A stretch of DNA of 64,000 nucleotides from Borrelia sp. A-FGy1 (GTDB lineage: Bacteria; Spirochaetota; Spirochaetia; Borreliales; Borreliaceae), in NCBI RefSeq assembly GCF_014084025.1, contig NZ_CP043682.1, forward strand, positions 186,001-250,000. The letters are read 5' to 3'. Positions 55,888-64,000 of the stretch are shown piece after piece. The notes under the pieces were generated by a model, which made no database searches, had not been told where the DNA came from, and saw only the letters and a list, made by a program, of their open reading frames with translations. How positions within the stretch are numbered: position 1 is the first letter of the stretch; each line of letters opens with the position of its first letter. A program made the position numbers and the translations under genes.

Positions 55888-55937
55888 TATGCAGTATTGC
55901 ATACTATACTATATATTATACTATGCAATACTGCATA
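55888..55937. promoter_or_regulatory. Two mirror-image 16-bp operator-like palindromes
   Basis: TATGCAGTATTGCATA (55888-55903) and TATGCAATACTGCATA (55922-55937) are exact reverse complements of each other, and each is itself nearly palindromic (ATGCA...TGCAT). Centres are 34 bp apart, about three helical turns. They lie between the divergent TPR-NHL-vWA gene and lnt. Between them is ATTATA (55915-55920), which reads TATAAT on the minus strand, and TATATT (55912-55917) on the plus strand. A dimeric repressor or activator covering both promoters is a fair guess; no regulator is identified. Confidence 0.6.
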
Positions 55938-55993
55938 TTAACACCTAGACTTACTATGTAATATACTTATTACAAATAATAAAAAGAGGAAAA

Positions 55994-57553
55994 ATGAAAA
56001 AGAAATATATTTACTTAGTCTTATTCTCCAGTATTCTTACAACTTTAGCAACTCCAAACGAAATAAAAGAAACAGGATATTCAGCTATTGGATTTTTCGC
56101 ATATATACCACTTTTCATTGCATTAATTAAAACAAAAAACAAAAAAACTCTGATTAGCCTTACAGTCTTTTATTTCCTAATAGCCAATAGCCTACAAAAT
56201 TTTTGGCTTGCGTTTTTTCAATACTTTGGGATATTAACATTCCTGGGAGCAATAATAGGGTATATACCTTACTCTTTTGCGTTAGGATATTTACTATATT
56301 ATTCCATCAAAACTTTCAAGAACAAAGCATTAATTTTAGCTATACTTTTTACTATTTACGATTACTCTAAATCCATTGGATTCTCAGCATATCCCTGGGG
56401 GTTTTCAGCTTTTATGATTAGCAACTTCAATGATTTAATACAAGTAGCTGACATTTTTGGAGTCTTTTTTGTATCATTTATTGTCTATTTTTTTAACGCA
56501 GGAATTGCAAGTATTTTAATAAAACAAAGTAAAGTAAACATATTAAGCACATTTTTTTCTATAATACTAATAATTGCATCTTCTACTTATGGAATAATTA
56601 AAAAAATAGAAATAAATCCAATATTAAACAAAGAAATAGATACTTTGAGCATTGCAGCAATTCAAATTAACATTGATCCCTGGCTACCTGGAAATTATAA
56701 AGAAAGTATTAAAAGATCCATTAAGCTTACAAAAGAAGCTTTAAAAGAGAATCCAGACACGGAACTCATACTCTGGAGTGAAGGAGTACTAACTCTTCCG
56801 TTTAATTCTTATAAAGAATATATCTATGATAATTTAGATTTACTTGAATTATATAATTCAATAAATGAATTAATAATAGAAAGCAAATCTCACTTTATTA
56901 TTGGTTCACCTTCTAATATAGATCAAAGATTAAGAACGCATCAAAATTCTGTCTATGCAATAAAACCCAACCTTAATATAGAAAATATATACTCTAAAAT
57001 ATTTTTAGTTCCATTTGCAGAAAAAATACCATTTTACAATTATAAGCTTGTAAGAGAATTTTTTATTAACAATTTTGGTATTTCAGGACAAATTAGTGGA
57101 AATAAACTTGAAATATTTAAATTAAAGAAATTCCGCTTAGCTCTTTTAATATGTTATGATGATGCATTTACTGACCTTGCAAGGGCATATAAAAAACAAG
57201 ATGCAAATTTATTGTTAAACTTCTCAAACGATTCCTGGTCAAATACAAATTCATCAGAATGGCAACATTTCGTAGTAGCCAAATTTAGAAGCATAGAAAA
57301 TGGAATTAAAACAATTAGAGCAACAAATTCTGGAATAACTACAATAATAAATGAATATGGAAAAAACATTAAAAGTTTAGAAACATTTAAAGAAGGATAC
57401 TTAACTTTCAAAGTCAAATTGTCTCCAAAGATTACAACAATTTACGAGCACATTGGAGACTTATTTATATACATGATAACAATAATGATTGTAATAATGA
57501 CATTAAGATTTTATTTTATTGAAGCAAGAACCCACTTAGCCCCCTTTCTCTGA
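55994..57553 (+). CDS. lnt: Apolipoprotein N-acyltransferase
   Basis: 519 residues. N-terminal membrane part with about seven helices (to residue 205), including the conserved FWLAFFQYFGILTF and YPWGFSAF regions, then a nitrilase-fold catalytic domain. The Glu-Lys-Cys triad is in TELILWSEGVLTLPF, FLVPFAEKIPFYNYKL and LALLICYDDAF; ICYDD replaces the common ICYE. It adds the third acyl chain to lipoproteins in the inner membrane, important in Borrelia, which has many lipoproteins. AGAGGAAAA precedes ATG. The 3' end overlaps the gene at 57511 by 43 bp, convergent. Confidence 0.94.
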   Translation: MKKKYIYLVLFSSILTTLATPNEIKETGYSAIGFFAYIPLFIALIKTKNKKTLISLTVFYFLIANSLQNFWLAFFQYFGILTFLGAIIGYIPYSFALGYLLYYSIKTFKNKALILAILFTIYDYSKSIGFSAYPWGFSAFMISNFNDLIQVADIFGVFFVSFIVYFFNAGIASILIKQSKVNILSTFFSIILIIASSTYGIIKKIEINPILNKEIDTLSIAAIQINIDPWLPGNYKESIKRSIKLTKEALKENPDTELILWSEGVLTLPFNSYKEYIYDNLDLLELYNSINELIIESKSHFIIGSPSNIDQRLRTHQNSVYAIKPNLNIENIYSKIFLVPFAEKIPFYNYKLVREFFINNFGISGQISGNKLEIFKLKKFRLALLICYDDAFTDLARAYKKQDANLLLNFSNDSWSNTNSSEWQHFVVAKFRSIENGIKTIRATNSGITTIINEYGKNIKSLETFKEGYLTFKVKLSPKITTIYEHIGDLFIYMITIMIVIMTLRFYFIEARTHLAPFL

Positions 57554-58290
57554 AAGCTTAAAGTCTGATTTCCACTCCAAAATGGAATGTTTTTAGTAAT
57601 ATTATTCTTCTTGGCCTTAACTTGAACATTGTAAGCAACATCGGTATCTCTAACAATCTTTAAAGATTTTAAGTCATAAAAATCATCAACTGAAAGATAA
57701 CTTAATTCATCTAGTTCATCTTTATCAAGATTAATTGATGCCCCTTGTAATTTTGAAATAAAAACATCCTTGGCTTCAAACCTATCAAAAACTCTAACTT
57801 CATCTGCAATAAAAGAACTTATTAAGGCAATATTTTGCAAAAACAGAGCTCTTACAAATTTGTTAAACTGAAATTTAACCGCCTGTTCCTTATTATTCTC
57901 CCTTGCTTTCTCAGCAATGTATTCTATCTTAGGAGCATTTGTGAGTTCATTAATCTCAATTTTATCATGATTTATCCCTGGAATATCTTCAAGCTTAACA
58001 TCTTCAAACGCGATGGATTTAGTCCCCATACCTTCAATATCTATTTTAGAGTCAATTTCTTCGATAGCAATTTTAAAGTCAACCTCTTCTTTAAGTCTAG
58101 GATAAATCTCTAAAGCCTTCTTCTGAAATTTTTCGCCTTTCTTAACTTTACCAACATCAATATATCTCTGACCTACTTCATAATAAAAAATAGCAAGTTC
58201 TTTTTTTTTATCGTTAATTACAGAATTATTCTCTGCAAACAAACTCGAAAAAATCAAAGAAAAAAATAAAAATAATATAAACTTTCTCAT
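57511..58290 (-). CDS. Exported protein with TPR-like N-part, unknown function
   Basis: 259 residues from ATG 58290, preceded by GGAGG at seven bases. Signal peptide MRKFILFLFFSLIFSSLFAE, then a TPR-like pair (LAIFYYEVGQRYIDVGKVKK), an acidic linker, and a C-terminal domain NTF2-like in pattern (VRALFLQNIALISSFIADEV, LSVDDFYDLKSLKIV, WSGNQTLSFQRKGAKWVLAS). No named family. Probably periplasmic. Convergent overlap of 43 bp with lnt. It is followed upstream by dck on the same strand, 58 bp away. Confidence 0.75.
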   Translation of the reverse strand: MRKFILFLFFSLIFSSLFAENNSVINDKKKELAIFYYEVGQRYIDVGKVKKGEKFQKKALEIYPRLKEEVDFKIAIEEIDSKIDIEGMGTKSIAFEDVKLEDIPGINHDKIEINELTNAPKIEYIAEKARENNKEQAVKFQFNKFVRALFLQNIALISSFIADEVRVFDRFEAKDVFISKLQGASINLDKDELDELSYLSVDDFYDLKSLKIVRDTDVAYNVQVKAKKNNITKNIPFWSGNQTLSFQRKGAKWVLASIK

Positions 58291-58348
58291 GCCAACCTCC
58301 AGCAAAATGTAGACTTTCCCCCCTCACCAAAACAATAAGTATAAATAA

Positions 58349-58984
58349 TTATATTACAAGTTTATCTTTAATTAAATAAATAAGCTTATTTTTGTGATCA
58401 TCATCAAAAATATTTATATTGTCATAATCAAGCATTAATTTAGGTGACAAACTATAATTATCATACCAACTCAAATACTTAATGTTAAGATTATAAAGGT
58501 ATTCTCTAGAAATTCCTGTCTCAAAACTTCTATTTCTATTTTTGATTCGTCGTTCAGCTTCATCAACACTACAATTAAGATAAATCATCAATTCAGGTAT
58601 CTGAGAATGTTCCAGCATATTATCAAGTAAATCAAGATATATTCTATATTCGTAATCAGACATATACCCACTTTCATTTAAAAGAGTAGCAAATACACGA
58701 TCACCATAAATAGATCTATCAAGTATGCCTCTCTTAGTTCTAAAAATAGACTTTATGAGTTTAAATCTCTCATTCAAAAAATTAATCTGAACTGGAAACG
58801 CCCATCTAGACTTATCATTATAAAATTTATCTAAAATAGATAGTGTAAATTCATTATTTAACTCACTATAAAAAGGAATATTAAGCTCCCAAGACAAGAC
58901 ATTTCCAAGCGTAGTCTTTCCTGCTCCAATTAAACCCTCAATTACAATCACCAAATTTGCCTCCGCATTTAAATCAATATCCAT
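58349..58984 (-). CDS. dck: Deoxynucleoside kinase (deoxyadenosine/deoxyguanosine kinase type)
   Basis: 211 residues. P-loop IEGLIGAGKTT, substrate-site FYSELNNEFTL, the DRS motif in GILDRSIYGDRVFA (ERS in most family members) and the lid RIKNRNRSFE define the dCK/dGK family. Borrelia cannot make deoxynucleotides by ribonucleotide reductase in most species and salvages them, so the kinase fits that route. Short gap to the exported protein gene downstream. No gene lies directly upstream in this direction; the decayed region begins there. Confidence 0.9.
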   Translation of the reverse strand: MDIDLNAEANLVIVIEGLIGAGKTTLGNVLSWELNIPFYSELNNEFTLSILDKFYNDKSRWAFPVQINFLNERFKLIKSIFRTKRGILDRSIYGDRVFATLLNESGYMSDYEYRIYLDLLDNMLEHSQIPELMIYLNCSVDEAERRIKNRNRSFETGISREYLYNLNIKYLSWYDNYSLSPKLMLDYDNINIFDDDHKNKLIYLIKDKLVI

Positions 58985-59832
58985 GATAGTTAAAAACCAA
59001 AATTATTTAAACCATCAAAAACATGAGAACTTATATTAATAGAACTAGTAATAAAATTTAAAAAATAATTAAATTTTTCAAGAGAACTAATTCAGTAAAC
59101 TTTAATGTTTAAAGGCATTGACATTAATAATGATAAAAATAGCATTTTAGCAGCATAAGAATTACTTAAGTAATATTTTTATAATTTAGAAGAATATTTA
59201 GATGGATACCAATACCGTAGTAACCGATTTAAATGGGCCCTTTTTTCCTTACTATTTACTAGACTATTTACTAGCGTGATAATTAGAAATTCTATAAAAA
59301 TGTAATTAATCAAATAATTAAAAATAATGAAATTTTTATCATAACACTACTAAGTAAAAAGGAAATAATAAGAGATAAATATTTTAAATATAAGATACTG
59401 TTAAATATATTTACAAAATAAAAGGCCAAGAAGATAAACTCTATATAAATACAAAAGACTTACAAAAAACAAATACAGAAGATATTATAATTAACAAATC
59501 AAATAGGAAATTCAAAAATATAAAAATTTAAAAATTTTAAAAAACTTCAATTATTAATAATAAGGATAACAAGATATCAATAAGAAAAATTATCAGAATA
59601 CAAAATATCTTATTACAAAGATATAAAGATAATAATTAATATCTTTGTACCAAATCTAATAAACCTTGAAAGAATGGATATTATAAAATCAAAGAGGAAA
59701 GTAATAAAAATCAAAATAAATAGATATATAAATTATAAAAAAAATAATTAATGTATTATAGAAAATTAATTTTAAAATAAATTTACATTAAATATAATGA
59801 AGCTAAACATTATTTATACAAATTTCAAATAA
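58985..59832. other. Gene-free AT-rich stretch before the decayed glp genes
   Basis: About 850 bp without a convincing gene. One 25-codon ORF (ATG 59202 to TGA 59279, MDTNTVVTDLNGPFFPYYLL) uses unusual GC-rich codons for this genome and carries a 12-bp tandem repeat (ACTATTTACTAG, 59251-59262 and 59263-59274). Downstream, short fragments such as YKIKGQEDKLYINTKDLQKT (about 59411-59470) read open then hit stops. The stretch may hold another decayed gene plus the old leader of glpF; I could not match a family. Confidence 0.5.
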
Positions 59833-60523
59833 TTTGCTTCAGAATTTTTAGAAATGTTTATTCTACTAACACTTTGCACAGGCCCATAGCTATGCAAGTA
59901 TTATTTCCATAACGTCCTACTGTAGTAGGAGAAATAATAAAGAGTGGCTATATAGATATAGTATTTAGATGGGGATTGGAACAATATTATTCGGTTGTTT
60001 ATACAGCTTCAAAAATCAACAAAGTCCATTTAAATCCTGTAGTTAGTATTAGACTAGTTGTCACTGGAAGATTTCTAGTTTTAATACTCTTTCATTACAT
60101 CAAATCTCAAATGCTTGAAGCTTTTTTAGAACCCTAATGACACATAGTATTTTTCTAAATGGTAGAAAAGTAGACCCTACTTTTAAACCACTCAAGGCAT
60201 TAGTCTACCTTTATTGCAATTCCTGGTTTTTACCCGGATTTATTGACCAAACATTATATAATATTTTATTGATGTCTCTAGGTCTATTAGTACAGCAATT
60301 TGTAAAAGAAGTAGATAAAAATCCATTCTTTCCGTTTATTATTAGAGCAATATTGATTTCTATTTGAATAATCTTTGGAGAAATGAACGGTTACGCTATT
60401 AACCCAGTAATACTTAGATCAAGTTTACTATTATTAGTGGCTGAGGAGGGGTTTAAAATGACGACCTGGGCTACATTCATATCATACTTATGTATTAGAC
60501 TCTATAGATTAGATCTATTTTAG
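59833..60523 (+). pseudogene. glpF: Decayed glycerol uptake facilitator glpF
   Basis: Translated pieces in three frames follow GlpF in order. Frame A (59833): FASEFLEMFILLTLCTGP, then a stop at 59887. Frame B (from 59886): IAMQVLFP, a stop, GEIIKSGYIDIVFRWGLEQ, VYTASKINKVHLNPVVSIRL and HYIKSQMLEAFLEP, ending near 60135. Frame C (60137 on): GFIDQTLYNILLMSLGLLVQ, NPFFPFIIRAILISI, a stop at 60365, then IIFGEMNGYAINPVILR. Both aquaporin NPA motifs have become NPV. At least two frameshifts and three stops mean it cannot make GlpF. The 76-codon ORF at 60137-60367 is one fragment of it. Confidence 0.9.
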
Positions 60524-60589
60524 AAAAAAAATCCTAAGTATGATCCAAAAACTAATTACTAATTAGTATTTAAATAATTTAAAATAAGG

Positions 60590-61862
60590 ATGAATTACCT
60601 TAAAGTATACCTATATATTTATCAAAGTGAAACTAGTTAAAGATAAATAGTATTTGACAAAAATTCAAATATGAAAGAAATCAAACAAAAATAATTTACG
60701 CAAATTTATCCACTACAGTTGTAGGTTAGCACGACTCTAATTAAATATAGAAATACCAATTAGAATTTGTAGCAGAAGCATTAATCAATTCAAAATTTTT
60801 TTCTATTGAAATTACATAAACTGGTATTATAAATCAATAAAAGATCACAATCGTTTGAGACAAAAATATAAAATATCCAACTTACAATATAATATTATTT
60901 CAATAAGAAAAAGATAAAATCATTTTACAAAAACAGGTATTCTATTAGATGATTACTTTAGTGATATAAAAATAAAATGCATATTAGATAATATTAATAA
61001 ATATTATGACTAACTTTTATAAAAATTAGTCATACCAAAAGTAATTTTACTAAAATTAAACGAAGTTATATTATATACATATGAAAAAGCAGATTCTTAT
61101 ACATTTGAATCATAAATCCCTATGCAAGGAGACTGGTGAACAAAACACAACAACATGTGGATAATCATGTCTAAAAAAGGAATGACTAAAATATCTATGA
61201 AAATGGAATTTTAATACTGTTAACATAAATAATGATCCCACAATTAATTACAAATCAATTTAATATAAATTGAATAGAAGCTAAATAATTCAACTTCCTA
61301 ATACTCTAAAGAAAGTATCTTTATTAGAGAAACCATAGTTCAATGATTAAGAAATAAGATAAAACTATTCAGAAAAAGTTCTAAAGAAGACAAGCTAAAA
61401 ACTTCCAAAAATGACATTAGAGAAATTTATTTTTTGCAGACATTCATAAGTATTTGGAATAAACTTTCATTGAGGTCCTTTATGACAAAATCGATATTAT
61501 TGAACACAAAAGAGAAAGAGCTAAAGTATATGTTACAAAATGTTGTACTTGAAAGCATGCACCGCAAAACTTTAATATATTAATAGTAACGAAAAATTAT
61601 ATTCAAAACTTTTAAATACATAAATTAAGAATTAAATTAGAAGTTAGTCAAATGGAGCTGTTGATCCTATAGACAATACTGTGTGGGGGTGGGATTTTAC
61701 TACTTTATCTTGCTAAAAAAGTCTTAAAAAAGTCTTGAAGAGATAATAAATCTCTGGCAACCAACCAGATAAAAAATTTAAACTTTCAATTAAAAATAAA
61801 AGAAAAATTTGATTTATAATTGGAACAAAGCTACTGATATAGAAGAATCTTGGATTAAATAA
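60590..61862 (+). pseudogene. glpK: Decayed glycerol kinase glpK
   Basis: Motifs of GlpK occur in order but in changing frames with many stops: IVFDKNSNMKEIKQK (about 60645), FTQIYP, LVAEALINS (about 60770), GIINQ/ITIVWDKNIK (about 60820-60870, GlpK GITNQRETTVVWDKxTG), DKIILQK, a CLKKGMTK piece (about 61170), the ITRAALESIA region (61520-61560, here VTKCCT), HKLRIKLEVSQMELLI (about 61625, GlpK LRVDGGASxNxLLxQ), KSLEEIINLW (about 61730) and the end NWNKATDIEESWIK (61819-61860). Total length of about 1.27 kb is somewhat below the 1.5 kb of intact glpK, so small deletions add to the damage. Confidence 0.88.
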
Positions 61863-61963
61863 CAACTAAACAAATAGTCAGATGAAAATTTTATGTAGGT
61901 TAGTAGAATTTAAATTCTGTGTCTAATATTTTAATGAATATATGATAATAAGTGGAGATAAAG

Positions 61964-63331
61964 ATGAAAAAGTTATTTAATTTTCTCAGCCCAGCACAAC
62001 ACATAAAAAGAGTAAAAAAAGATATAGAAGATTCACTATACAAAAGATTAAGGTTTCAAATATTTGTTTCAATATTCATTGGATATGCTGGTTTTTATTT
62101 AACAAGAAAAATTTTTTCGTTTGCTATGCCTGAACTTGAAAAAGAAGGCTTTGGAAAAGGACAACTAGGAATAATTTTATCCGGCGTTTCAATTGCATAT
62201 GGATTCTCTAAATTTATAATGGGTAATGTCTCAGATCGAAGCAATCCTAGATATTTTCTATCTCTAGGATTATTCTTGTCTGCCATAATTACTGTTATTT
62301 TTGGTTTATTTCCATGGAATTCAATTGAAACTACTACAGCCGTAATACTCATGTTCGTTTTAATGTTCTCAAACGGATGGGTTCAGGGAATGGGATGGCC
62401 TGCTTGTGGAAGAACTATGGTACATTGGTGGTCAACAAAAGAAAGAGGGATAACCGTTGCTACTTGGAATGTAGCTCATAATACAGGAGCAGCGTTCTCG
62501 GGAATCATATCATCTTGGGCTCTTCTTCACTTCAACAAATGGCAAGCTGTACTTTATGTACCAGCAATGTTGGTGATAGGAATTGCCATTTTTGTTCTTT
62601 TTACATTAAAAGATACTCCTCAATCTGTAGGACTACCGCCAGTTGAAGAGTACAAAAATGATTATCCTGAAAATTATACAAAAAAACTAGAAGAAGAACT
62701 CAAAGCAAAAGACATTTTTATAAAATATGTTTTTAATAATAAGTTACTTTGGTACATAGCTATTGCTAATGCATTCATATATTTTGTCAGATATGGCATT
62801 TTAGATTGGTCTCCTACATATCTATCACAAGTAAAACACTTTTCTATAAAAGATTCAGGATGGGCATATTCCATTTATGAATTTTCAGCCATTCCTGGAA
62901 CAATAATTTGTGGATGGATATCTGACAAGATTTTTAAGGGAAGAAGAACTGAAACCGGAATAATTTTTATGTCCGCTGCTCTTGTTACAATAGTTATATA
63001 TTGGAAATTACCAGAAAATACATCTATTATTACAACTACTCTTTTGGCAATAATAGGATTCTTAATTTACGGACCTGTTATGCTTATTGGACTTCATGCT
63101 CTTGACCTTGTCCCTAAAAAGGCAGCAGGTACTGCCGCAGGATTTACAGGATTATTTGGTTATATAGGAGGTTCTGTAGCTGCGAGTGCTATTACAGGAT
63201 TTGTATTGCAATACTTTAATTGGAACACCTATTTTTATCTATTAATAGCTTCTTGCTTACTTGCAATAACATTTATAAGTCTAGCATTTAGGCAAGAAAA
63301 CAAAACAAATAGGAATAATAAAAGAACTTAA
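61964..63331 (+). CDS. glpT: Glycerol-3-phosphate transporter GlpT
   Basis: 455 residues from ATG 61964 (GGAG at seven bases; an in-frame GTG at 61952 is part of that site). Major facilitator of the organophosphate:phosphate antiporter family with twelve helices; visible signatures are FIGYAGFYLTRKIFSFAMPE, GYGFSKFIMGNVSDRSNPR-like stretch (about residues 76-92), GMGWPACGRTMVHWWSTKER and TWNVAHNTGAAFSG, where arginines bind phosphate. Exchanges external glycerol-3-phosphate for internal phosphate. glpQ follows after 66 bp. This gene is typical of relapsing-fever Borrelia. Confidence 0.93.
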   Translation: MKKLFNFLSPAQHIKRVKKDIEDSLYKRLRFQIFVSIFIGYAGFYLTRKIFSFAMPELEKEGFGKGQLGIILSGVSIAYGFSKFIMGNVSDRSNPRYFLSLGLFLSAIITVIFGLFPWNSIETTTAVILMFVLMFSNGWVQGMGWPACGRTMVHWWSTKERGITVATWNVAHNTGAAFSGIISSWALLHFNKWQAVLYVPAMLVIGIAIFVLFTLKDTPQSVGLPPVEEYKNDYPENYTKKLEEELKAKDIFIKYVFNNKLLWYIAIANAFIYFVRYGILDWSPTYLSQVKHFSIKDSGWAYSIYEFSAIPGTIICGWISDKIFKGRRTETGIIFMSAALVTIVIYWKLPENTSIITTTLLAIIGFLIYGPVMLIGLHALDLVPKKAAGTAAGFTGLFGYIGGSVAASAITGFVLQYFNWNTYFYLLIASCLLAITFISLAFRQENKTNRNNKRT

Positions 63332-63397
63332 TAATTATATGGAAATAGAAGATTAACAACTATATAATGTAATGATACTAATATAAGAGGTTGTAAA

Positions 63398-64000
63398 ATG
63401 AAAAAAATAAAACTTAAATTGTTGCTGTTATTAACAAGTTCTTTTCTCATCAACTCTTGCGAGAAGGAAAAAATAGGTACTAGTAAGGTATCACCTATAG
63501 TTATAGCTCATAGAGGCGCTAGTGGTTATTTACCAGAACATACGTTAGAGGCTAAAGCATACGCTTACGCTTTAGGAGCTAATTATCTAGAACAAGATAT
63601 TGTTCTGACAAAAGATAATATCCCTATTATAATGCATGACCCAGAAATTGACACAACAACAAATGTTGCAGAAATATTTCCTGAAAGAGCTAGAGAAGAT
63701 GGAAGATACTATTCTGTTGATTTCACATTAAGAGAGCTAAAATCGCTAAAGATTAGCGAAAGATTTGATCCTAAAACTAGAAAAGCAATATATCCCAACC
63801 GTTTCCCCTTAAGTGATTACCATTTCAAAATTCCAACTCTAGAAGAAGAAATAAAATTCATACAAGGATTAAACAAAAGTACAGGGAAAAATGTTGGAAT
63901 TTATCCTGAAATTAAAAAACCCTTTTGGCATAAACAACAAGGTAAAGATATATCCAAGATTGTAATAGAAATCCTAAATAAATATGGCTATAAATCAAAA
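63398..64000 (+). CDS. glpQ: Glycerophosphodiester phosphodiesterase GlpQ (cut by window edge)
   Basis: First 201 residues visible. Lipoprotein signal MKKIKLKLLLLLTSSFLINS is followed by Cys21. The catalytic domain starts with VIAHRGASGYLPEHT (His38, Arg39), then YLEQDIVLTKDNIPIIMHD with the metal-binding Glu and Asp and the second catalytic His, and later YPEIKKPFWH. It hydrolyses glycerophosphodiesters to glycerol-3-phosphate and an alcohol. AAGAGG precedes ATG. GlpQ is the classic serological marker separating relapsing-fever from Lyme Borrelia. The gene runs off the right edge. Confidence 0.96.
   Translation, partial: MKKIKLKLLLLLTSSFLINSCEKEKIGTSKVSPIVIAHRGASGYLPEHTLEAKAYAYALGANYLEQDIVLTKDNIPIIMHDPEIDTTTNVAEIFPERAREDGRYYSVDFTLRELKSLKISERFDPKTRKAIYPNRFPLSDYHFKIPTLEEEIKFIQGLNKSTGKNVGIYPEIKKPFWHKQQGKDISKIVIEILNKYGYKSK

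Noticed and set aside
60137..60367. 76-codon ORF as an independent gene
   Set aside because: Its translation aligns in order with the C-terminal half of GlpF and continues past the stop in the same frame, so it is a fragment of the glpF relic.

Overview
The window is chromosomal DNA of a Borrelia spirochaete, and the gene content points to the relapsing-fever group rather than the Lyme group. The evidence is the very AT-rich, K/N/I-rich coding; the gene order rplT-rpmI-infC, prfA-prmC-rel, hflKC, pst, alaS-fliG, rho-bactofilin-hbb-rpsT, ychF, lnt, dck, glp, which I recall from Borrelia chromosomes; and an intact glpT-glpQ pair at the right end, which is known from relapsing-fever species and missing from Lyme species. 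Species identity cannot be fixed from the window. Genes on the minus strand are richer in V, G and F codons and genes on the plus strand in K, N, I and T codons, the replication-strand bias typical of Borrelia; the plus strand here behaves like the lagging strand.

Layout. 1-6.4 kb: tsaB (cut)/tsaE, the rplT-rpmI-infC operon, a small membrane/lipoprotein pair, a FlaA-like exported protein, a TatD nuclease and a TPR protein. 6.7-12.8 kb: prfA, prmC, the bifunctional (p)ppGpp enzyme and a large membrane protein. 12.8-20.7 kb: ddl, murE, tRNA-Cys, a CorC/TlyC-type protein, a possible 38-residue protein, hflK, hflC, a gene-free stretch, a HAD phosphatase and tRNA-Phe. 20.9-33 kb: a degenerate HD-GYP-like protein, rsmD, gtaB, TPR surface/periplasmic proteins, mutL, a coiled-coil protein, a CAT-anticodon tRNA, a lipoprotein and efp. 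33-43.8 kb: pstSCAB, a ZIP transporter, alaS, fliG, pgl, a SIMPL protein and dus. 43.8-59 kb: serS, a lipoprotein, a PreP-like protease, rpmE, rho, bactofilin, hbb, rpsT, ychF, a TPR-NHL-vWA protein, lnt, a periplasmic protein and dck.

59-64 kb is the most informative part. The two genes that should precede glpT-glpQ, glpF (glycerol channel) and glpK (glycerol kinase), are both present only as decayed remnants: recognisable motifs follow one another in the right order but are split across frames by frameshifts and stops. GlpT and GlpQ are intact as far as seen. The strain appears to have lost free-glycerol use while keeping the route that takes glycerol-3-phosphate from host glycerophosphodiesters.

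Other points of note: a pair of mirror-image 16-bp operator-like palindromes between lnt and the TPR-NHL-vWA gene; a perfect 24-bp inverted repeat inside the HD-GYP-like coding sequence, plus three 14-bp ones inside other genes; a 12-unit 9-bp tandem array in a TPR gene; a PstA permease with a PstS-like extracytoplasmic insert; and an EF-P whose tip residue is arginine. I saw no CRISPR array, insertion sequence, rRNA gene or convincing GC-rich intrinsic terminator.
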